Shown one piece after another: positions 5,971 through 10,132 of a DNA stretch of 10,132 nucleotides. This DNA is from Magnetovibrio sp. Its GTDB lineage: Bacteria > Pseudomonadota > Alphaproteobacteria > Rhodospirillales > Magnetovibrionaceae. The DNA lies in assembly GCA_016763255.1 (NCBI GenBank), contig JAESUA010000412.1, forward strand, positions 1 to 10,132, read 5' to 3'. Both the position numbers and the translations under genes were made by a program. Every line of letters begins with the position of its first letter. Position 1 is the first letter of the stretch. A model generated the notes under the pieces. That model worked only from the letters and a program-made list of their open reading frames with translations. It ran no database searches and was not told where the DNA came from.

Positions 5971-7461
5971 ATGAATGATTTAGCCCCCCCTACATCACCT
6001 TCAAAGAGGTCGATGACTTCTACGGCCGTTCGGTGGGTCCGCACCCAGATAAAGTTATTGATGGTGATCTTTGCAATCGCCGTGATGGTCTTGATCTTTG
6101 ATCTCTCCATGCCGTTGGGTGTCGCAGGTGCTGTACCATACGTTATTTTGGTGATGGCCGGTTTCGGTCTGCGCAATCACTATTCAATATATGCTTTGGC
6201 CGTTCTGGCAACCGCCCTTACCATCGGCGGATATCTGGCTTCGCCCAGTGGGGGCGTCGAATGGATAGTGCTGACCAATCGCGGACTTGCGATATTCGCC
6301 ATCTGGGTTACGGCCTTTCTAACGGTTTCGCACAAACTCATCGAACGTCGCAACCGCATCATGAGCCACGCGGTCGAACAAAGCGATGATTTGGTGTTCA
6401 TCACAGATACCAACGGCATCATCAAATACATCAACAGCCAATTTACCAAAGTCACCGGATTTACAGCACAAGACGCCATCGGCAAGACACCTCGCATCAT
6501 TAAATCTGATCATACCCCGCCAAAATTCTATGAAAAAATGTGGAGCGATATTCTTTGCGGCAAAACGTGGCGCGGTGAAATCCAAGACCGGACGAAGGAC
6601 GGCAAACTATTTTGGGCATCGGCGCAGATCTCTCCGATCCACGACAAATATGGCAACATTACCCATTTCGTCGCCATGCACGAAGACATCACTTTGCGTA
6701 AAGAAGCCTTGGCGCAAATTCTTGAGGCCAAGGCCGAGGCCGATGTCGCAAATCGCACGAAATCTGAATTTATGGCCAATATGAGCCACGAATTACGCAC
6801 CCCGCTGAATGCGATTATTGGCTTTTCCCATATGTTGGATAGCGATATATTTGGCAGCACGTTGCAAGACAAACAACGCGAATACGCTCATGACATTCAG
6901 GTATCCGGGGAACACCTTCTGGAACTGATCAACGACATCCTCGATGTTTCGGCCATCGAAGCCGACAGCCTGACCATTCACGAAGAAAGCGTTGATTTCA
7001 ATAAGGTCGCATCTTCCGCTTTACGCATGATCAAGCCACGCGCCGAGAAGGGCCAGATAGATCTGATCAATGAAGTTGCCCTCACGCCCTTGCACCTGCG
7101 CGCCGACGAACGACGGCTCAAGCAAGTGTTGCTGAACTTGCTGTCAAACGCTGTCAAATTCACCCCAGCGGGTGGATGCGTGACATTAAGCAGCGAACGA
7201 GATGCCAATGGCGCATTGCTCATCCATGTTAGCGACACCGGCATCGGCATGAACGATGCAGAACTGACGAAGGCGCTCACGCAGTTTGGCCAAGTCGATA
7301 GTACACTGTCGCGCAAGCACGAAGGCGCGGGGCTGGGCCTGACCCTGGCCACCGGGCTGGCAGAGGTCCAAGGCGGTAAGCTGGTGCTCACCAGTGAAAA
7401 GGGCAAGGGCACCCGGGCGACCGTTACATTTCCGGCTCAACGTATTCTGCCGCCCAATTGA
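5971..7461 (+). CDS. Membrane-bound PAS sensor histidine kinase
   Basis: A 496-residue two-component kinase of the inner membrane, paralogous to the kinase at 3877-5433. Four hydrophobic segments (about 28-44, 49-66, 71-90, 99-120) form the N-terminal sensor, with a G-V-A-G-A-V-P-Y type sequence after the first helix and very short loops, so the cue is probably membrane-associated or small. Then come PAS (about 132-245), a coiled-coil linker (245-265), HisKA with H273 in HELRTPLN, and HATPase_c with N389 and N393, DTGIGM (422-427) and GAGLGL (452-457). Catalytic residues are intact. ATG 5971 is the first possible in-frame start, since a stop lies at 5962, but its ribosome-binding site is poor. 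An alternative ATG at 6013 has AGAGG at 6005-6009, only three bases away; both retain all membrane segments. The TGA is six bases from the stop of the convergent RND gene. No response regulator adjoins it. Confidence 0.92.
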   Translation: MNDLAPPTSPSKRSMTSTAVRWVRTQIKLLMVIFAIAVMVLIFDLSMPLGVAGAVPYVILVMAGFGLRNHYSIYALAVLATALTIGGYLASPSGGVEWIVLTNRGLAIFAIWVTAFLTVSHKLIERRNRIMSHAVEQSDDLVFITDTNGIIKYINSQFTKVTGFTAQDAIGKTPRIIKSDHTPPKFYEKMWSDILCGKTWRGEIQDRTKDGKLFWASAQISPIHDKYGNITHFVAMHEDITLRKEALAQILEAKAEADVANRTKSEFMANMSHELRTPLNAIIGFSHMLDSDIFGSTLQDKQREYAHDIQVSGEHLLELINDILDVSAIEADSLTIHEESVDFNKVASSALRMIKPRAEKGQIDLINEVALTPLHLRADERRLKQVLLNLLSNAVKFTPAGGCVTLSSERDANGALLIHVSDTGIGMNDAELTKALTQFGQVDSTLSRKHEGAGLGLTLATGLAEVQGGKLVLTSEKGKGTRATVTFPAQRILPPN

Positions 7462-7467
7462 CCGTTG

Positions 7468-10132
7468 TTATTCAGCCGCTTGGGTCTGCGTAGCACGTCG
7501 TGCATGCAGCCATTCAGAAACATTGGCCCGCACCATCAACAGCGATGGCGTCACGATCAAGGTCAAAATCGTGGCAAAACCCAGCCCATAAACGATTGAG
7601 ATGGACAGCTGTACCCACATCATATTTGCCGGTGCGCCGATGATGATATCACGACCGATGAAATCAAGGCCGATGTTCATGGCCATGGGCAACAATCCCA
7701 ACATGGTCGTCACCGTGGTCAGCAACACCGGTCGCAACCGTTGTGCACCGGTTAACATGATCGCTTCACGGGCATCGGATGTGGTCTGGCGCAGCCGGTC
7801 ATAGGTATCGATCAAAACAATGTTGTTGTTGACCACAATGCCCGCCAAGGCAATCACACCAATCCCACCCATAACAATGCCGAACGGTTGCCCGGTGATC
7901 AACAAGCCGATGAACACCCCGATGGTCGACATCACCACCGCCGACAAGATCAGCAGCCCCGAATAAAAACTGTTGAACTGGGTCACCAAAATGATCGCGA
8001 TCAAAAACAGCGCCACGCCAAAGGCCTTGACCAAGAATGACTGCGCCTGGGCCTGTTCTTCATCTTCACCCTTAAAACGGATGGTGATGCGCGGATCGAT
8101 GTCAGCAGACGCAATCCAGGCCTGCACCCCTTTGACCATTTGATCGGCGAGCACACCTTCGGCCACGTCGGCCTTGACCATCACGATGCGTCGCGCATCG
8201 GTGCGACTGATGGTACCGGTCTTGGCACGCGGTACCATATTCACGAAATTGGAGATCGGCACCTGTCCGGCAGGTGTTTTCATGCGCATATTGCCCAGTT
8301 GCTCGAGATTTCGATATTCACGGGGGAAACGGGCGCGAATATCAATTTCATCATCGATGTCTTTGGGACGGTATTCACCCAATTTGATGCCCGACGTTGC
8401 CAACCGGATGGTGCTGCCGACACTGGAAATGCTGGCACCATATTTTGCCGCCTGGGCCCGGTCCACGTCGAACACCCAATCGATGCCGGGCAACGGCAAG
8501 CTGTCTTCGATATCTATAAAATTAGGGTTTTTATTCAATTCCTCGATGATGCGCAGTGCCGCTGGCTTCAACAATTCAGGATAGCGTGAAGAGATTTCGA
8601 CCTGTATCGGCTTACCCACCGGTGGGCCGCCCTTTTGCGTGACCGAATTGATGATGATGCCGGCAATCGGTTGAGTGAGGGTTCGGATCTCTTCCAAAAT
8701 TACACTGGCTTTACGGCGTTTGTCCCAATCGTCAAATTCCAACAAGACCGAACCAATGATGTCTTCTGCCCCCTCCCCCGTGGGATTGGAGCGGGTGCGC
8801 GCATAGACCGTTTCAATGCCCCGGACCCGCATGATTTGCGCTTCGACTTCACGCATCAAAGCATCACGTTCATAAATCGACAGATTGCCGCGCGCGCGCA
8901 CTTGGATTTGCGCGGTGCTGGGTTCGGTTTCGGGAAAGAACTCGATGCCATTGCCGTACTTGCCATAAAACACCAATACCCCGATCAACACCGCAAAGGC
9001 CCCCGCCGTCACCCAACCGGGACGTTTCAGGGCACCTTGCAAGACATTGAGATAGGCTCGGGTAAACCTCCCGACATGTTCAAGGCCGCCTTCTTCGCCG
9101 CCTTTGAGCGCCTTCATTTCATCAGCATCAGCCGTGCCGGGACGGCCTATATAGGCCCCCAACGCCGGGATAAACACCAGTGCCATCAACAACGATGCCG
9201 ACAACGTCGCGATCATCGTGATGGGCAAATATTTCATGAACTCGCCAACCACACCGGGCCAAAACAACAATGGTAAAAATGCCGCCAAGGTGGTCATGGT
9301 GGCGGCGATGATCGGCGCGGCCATGCGCTTTGCCGCTAGGGCGTAGGCTTTTTTACGGTGCAGACCCTCAGCCATTTTTCGATCCGCGTATTCGGTCACC
9401 ACAATGGCACCATCGACCAACATGCCGACGGCCAAAACCAAGCCGAACAAAACCACCATGTTGATGGTCATGCCCATCAGATGAAGAACCAAAACACCGG
9501 TGAGGAAGGAGCCTGGAATGGACACCCCGACCAGAGCTGCGGTGCGCACGCCCAGCGCCGCCACGACAACGATCATCACCAACAACACCGCGCTGATGAC
9601 CGAGTTTTCCAAGGTCGACAATCGATCAATAATTTGTGTCGATTTGTCCTGGGCGTAGGTGATGTCGACCGCACCGCGCAGCCCATCGGGCCACAGCAAA
9701 CGTTCTTTTTCCACCAACTCACGGACCAGGGCGACCGTCTCAATGAGATTTTGACCGGCGCGTTTGGAGACTTCCAACGTCACCGCCCGCTCACCATTGA
9801 TGCGCGCGAAACTTTTGGGGTCTTTGAATGCCCGACGCACGGACCCGATGTCACCCAGGCGCACCACGGCGTCACCTTCGACCGTCACCGGAATTTCCAT
9901 GATTTCGGTGACATGACTTAAAAGTCCCGGCACCTTGACCGTAAAACTGCCACGGCCCGTATCTTGGGCACCCGCGGCGACCAACTTGTTGGAGTTTCTC
10001 ACCGTAGCGATGGCGTCAGCTGGGCTCATGCCATAGCTTTCCACCTTCACCGGGTCGATGAGGATTTCCACCATCTCTTCTCGGGTGCCGGTCAACTCGG
10101 CCTTCAACACTGGGGCCAGGCCTTCGATTTCA
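7468..10132 (-). CDS. RND-family efflux transporter permease (N-terminus outside window)
   Basis: Inner-membrane proton-driven pump of the AcrB/CusA superfamily, normally working with a periplasmic adaptor and an outer-membrane channel. The window encodes 887 residues in frame to the edge, so about 150 of a usual 1,030-1,050 are missing, including TM1 and the start of the first porter domain. The GTG at 10110 is an internal valine, not a start. Numbering from the window edge, helices lie near 177-194, 200-218, 224-245, 300-325, 374-390, 700-716, 724-745, 750-775 and 839-866, with a large periplasmic domain at about 391-699 that includes GGPPVGKP. TM4 reads LVDGAIVV, keeping one of the two relay aspartates of AcrB (D240, then Gly). 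TM10 has three asparagines at 768-770 where AcrB has its essential lysine. Substrate cannot be inferred. The adaptor is not in view and may lie upstream, beyond the edge. Confidence 0.93.
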   Translation of the reverse strand, partial: EIEGLAPVLKAELTGTREEMVEILIDPVKVESYGMSPADAIATVRNSNKLVAAGAQDTGRGSFTVKVPGLLSHVTEIMEIPVTVEGDAVVRLGDIGSVRRAFKDPKSFARINGERAVTLEVSKRAGQNLIETVALVRELVEKERLLWPDGLRGAVDITYAQDKSTQIIDRLSTLENSVISAVLLVMIVVVAALGVRTAALVGVSIPGSFLTGVLVLHLMGMTINMVVLFGLVLAVGMLVDGAIVVTEYADRKMAEGLHRKKAYALAAKRMAAPIIAATMTTLAAFLPLLFWPGVVGEFMKYLPITMIATLSASLLMALVFIPALGAYIGRPGTADADEMKALKGGEEGGLEHVGRFTRAYLNVLQGALKRPGWVTAGAFAVLIGVLVFYGKYGNGIEFFPETEPSTAQIQVRARGNLSIYERDALMREVEAQIMRVRGIETVYARTRSNPTGEGAEDIIGSVLLEFDDWDKRRKASVILEEIRTLTQPIAGIIINSVTQKGGPPVGKPIQVEISSRYPELLKPAALRIIEELNKNPNFIDIEDSLPLPGIDWVFDVDRAQAAKYGASISSVGSTIRLATSGIKLGEYRPKDIDDEIDIRARFPREYRNLEQLGNMRMKTPAGQVPISNFVNMVPRAKTGTISRTDARRIVMVKADVAEGVLADQMVKGVQAWIASADIDPRITIRFKGEDEEQAQAQSFLVKAFGVALFLIAIILVTQFNSFYSGLLILSAVVMSTIGVFIGLLITGQPFGIVMGGIGVIALAGIVVNNNIVLIDTYDRLRQTTSDAREAIMLTGAQRLRPVLLTTVTTMLGLLPMAMNIGLDFIGRDIIIGAPANMMWVQLSISIVYGLGFATILTLIVTPSLLMVRANVSEWLHARRATQTQAAE

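Noticed and set aside
8140..9921. Long open frames on the plus strand (8140-8589, 8635-9276, 9358-9921) opposite the RND gene
   Set aside because: They lie wholly antisense to a well-conserved permease, encode His/Gln/Arg-rich low-information sequence, and are typical shadow frames of a GC-biased gene.
10108..10110. GTG as start of the RND permease
   Set aside because: The frame stays open to the window edge with family-like sequence, and the protein would lack TM1; it is an internal valine.

Overview
The window looks like a chromosomal segment of an alphaproteobacterium, most likely a Rhodospirillales-type organism. This is inferred from gene content and protein style: a short-form psd gene overlapping pssA, a DUF2336-like protein, histidine kinases whose HisKA region resembles the PleC/DivJ/PdhS group, and moderately GC-rich codon use. 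No species call is made. No rRNA, tRNA, CRISPR array, insertion sequence or phage gene is visible.

Layout. (1) 1-863 (+): 3' part of a LysM envelope protein with two Ig-like modules, ending before a terminator-like hairpin. (2) 968-2466 (+): psd and pssA, overlapping by one base. PssA makes phosphatidylserine and Psd decarboxylates it, so this is the membrane route to phosphatidylethanolamine. (3) 2456-2511: four perfect 14-bp tandem repeats, the first containing the pssA stop codon. (4) 2520-3635 (-): a DUF2336-like all-helical protein of unknown function. (5) 3636-3876: an AT-rich divergent control region with GTTAC half-sites and an extended -10 for the DUF2336 gene. (6) 3877-5433 (+): a soluble PAS-PAS histidine kinase. 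(7) 5434-5970: a 537-bp gap with two weak small-ORF candidates, short palindromes and a possible promoter. (8) 5971-7461 (+): a second, membrane-bound PAS histidine kinase paralogous to the first. (9) 7468-10132 (-): most of an RND efflux permease, truncated at the window edge.

Functionally, the left part serves the envelope and phospholipids, the middle is a signalling island of two related kinases with no response regulator in view, and the right is an efflux pump converging on the second kinase with 6 bp between stops. The least explained parts are the DUF2336/kinase divergent region, the paired kinases with different sensors, and the AT-rich gap between them. I see no clearly new defence or mobile system; the kinase and DUF2336 cluster is the best candidate for something undescribed.
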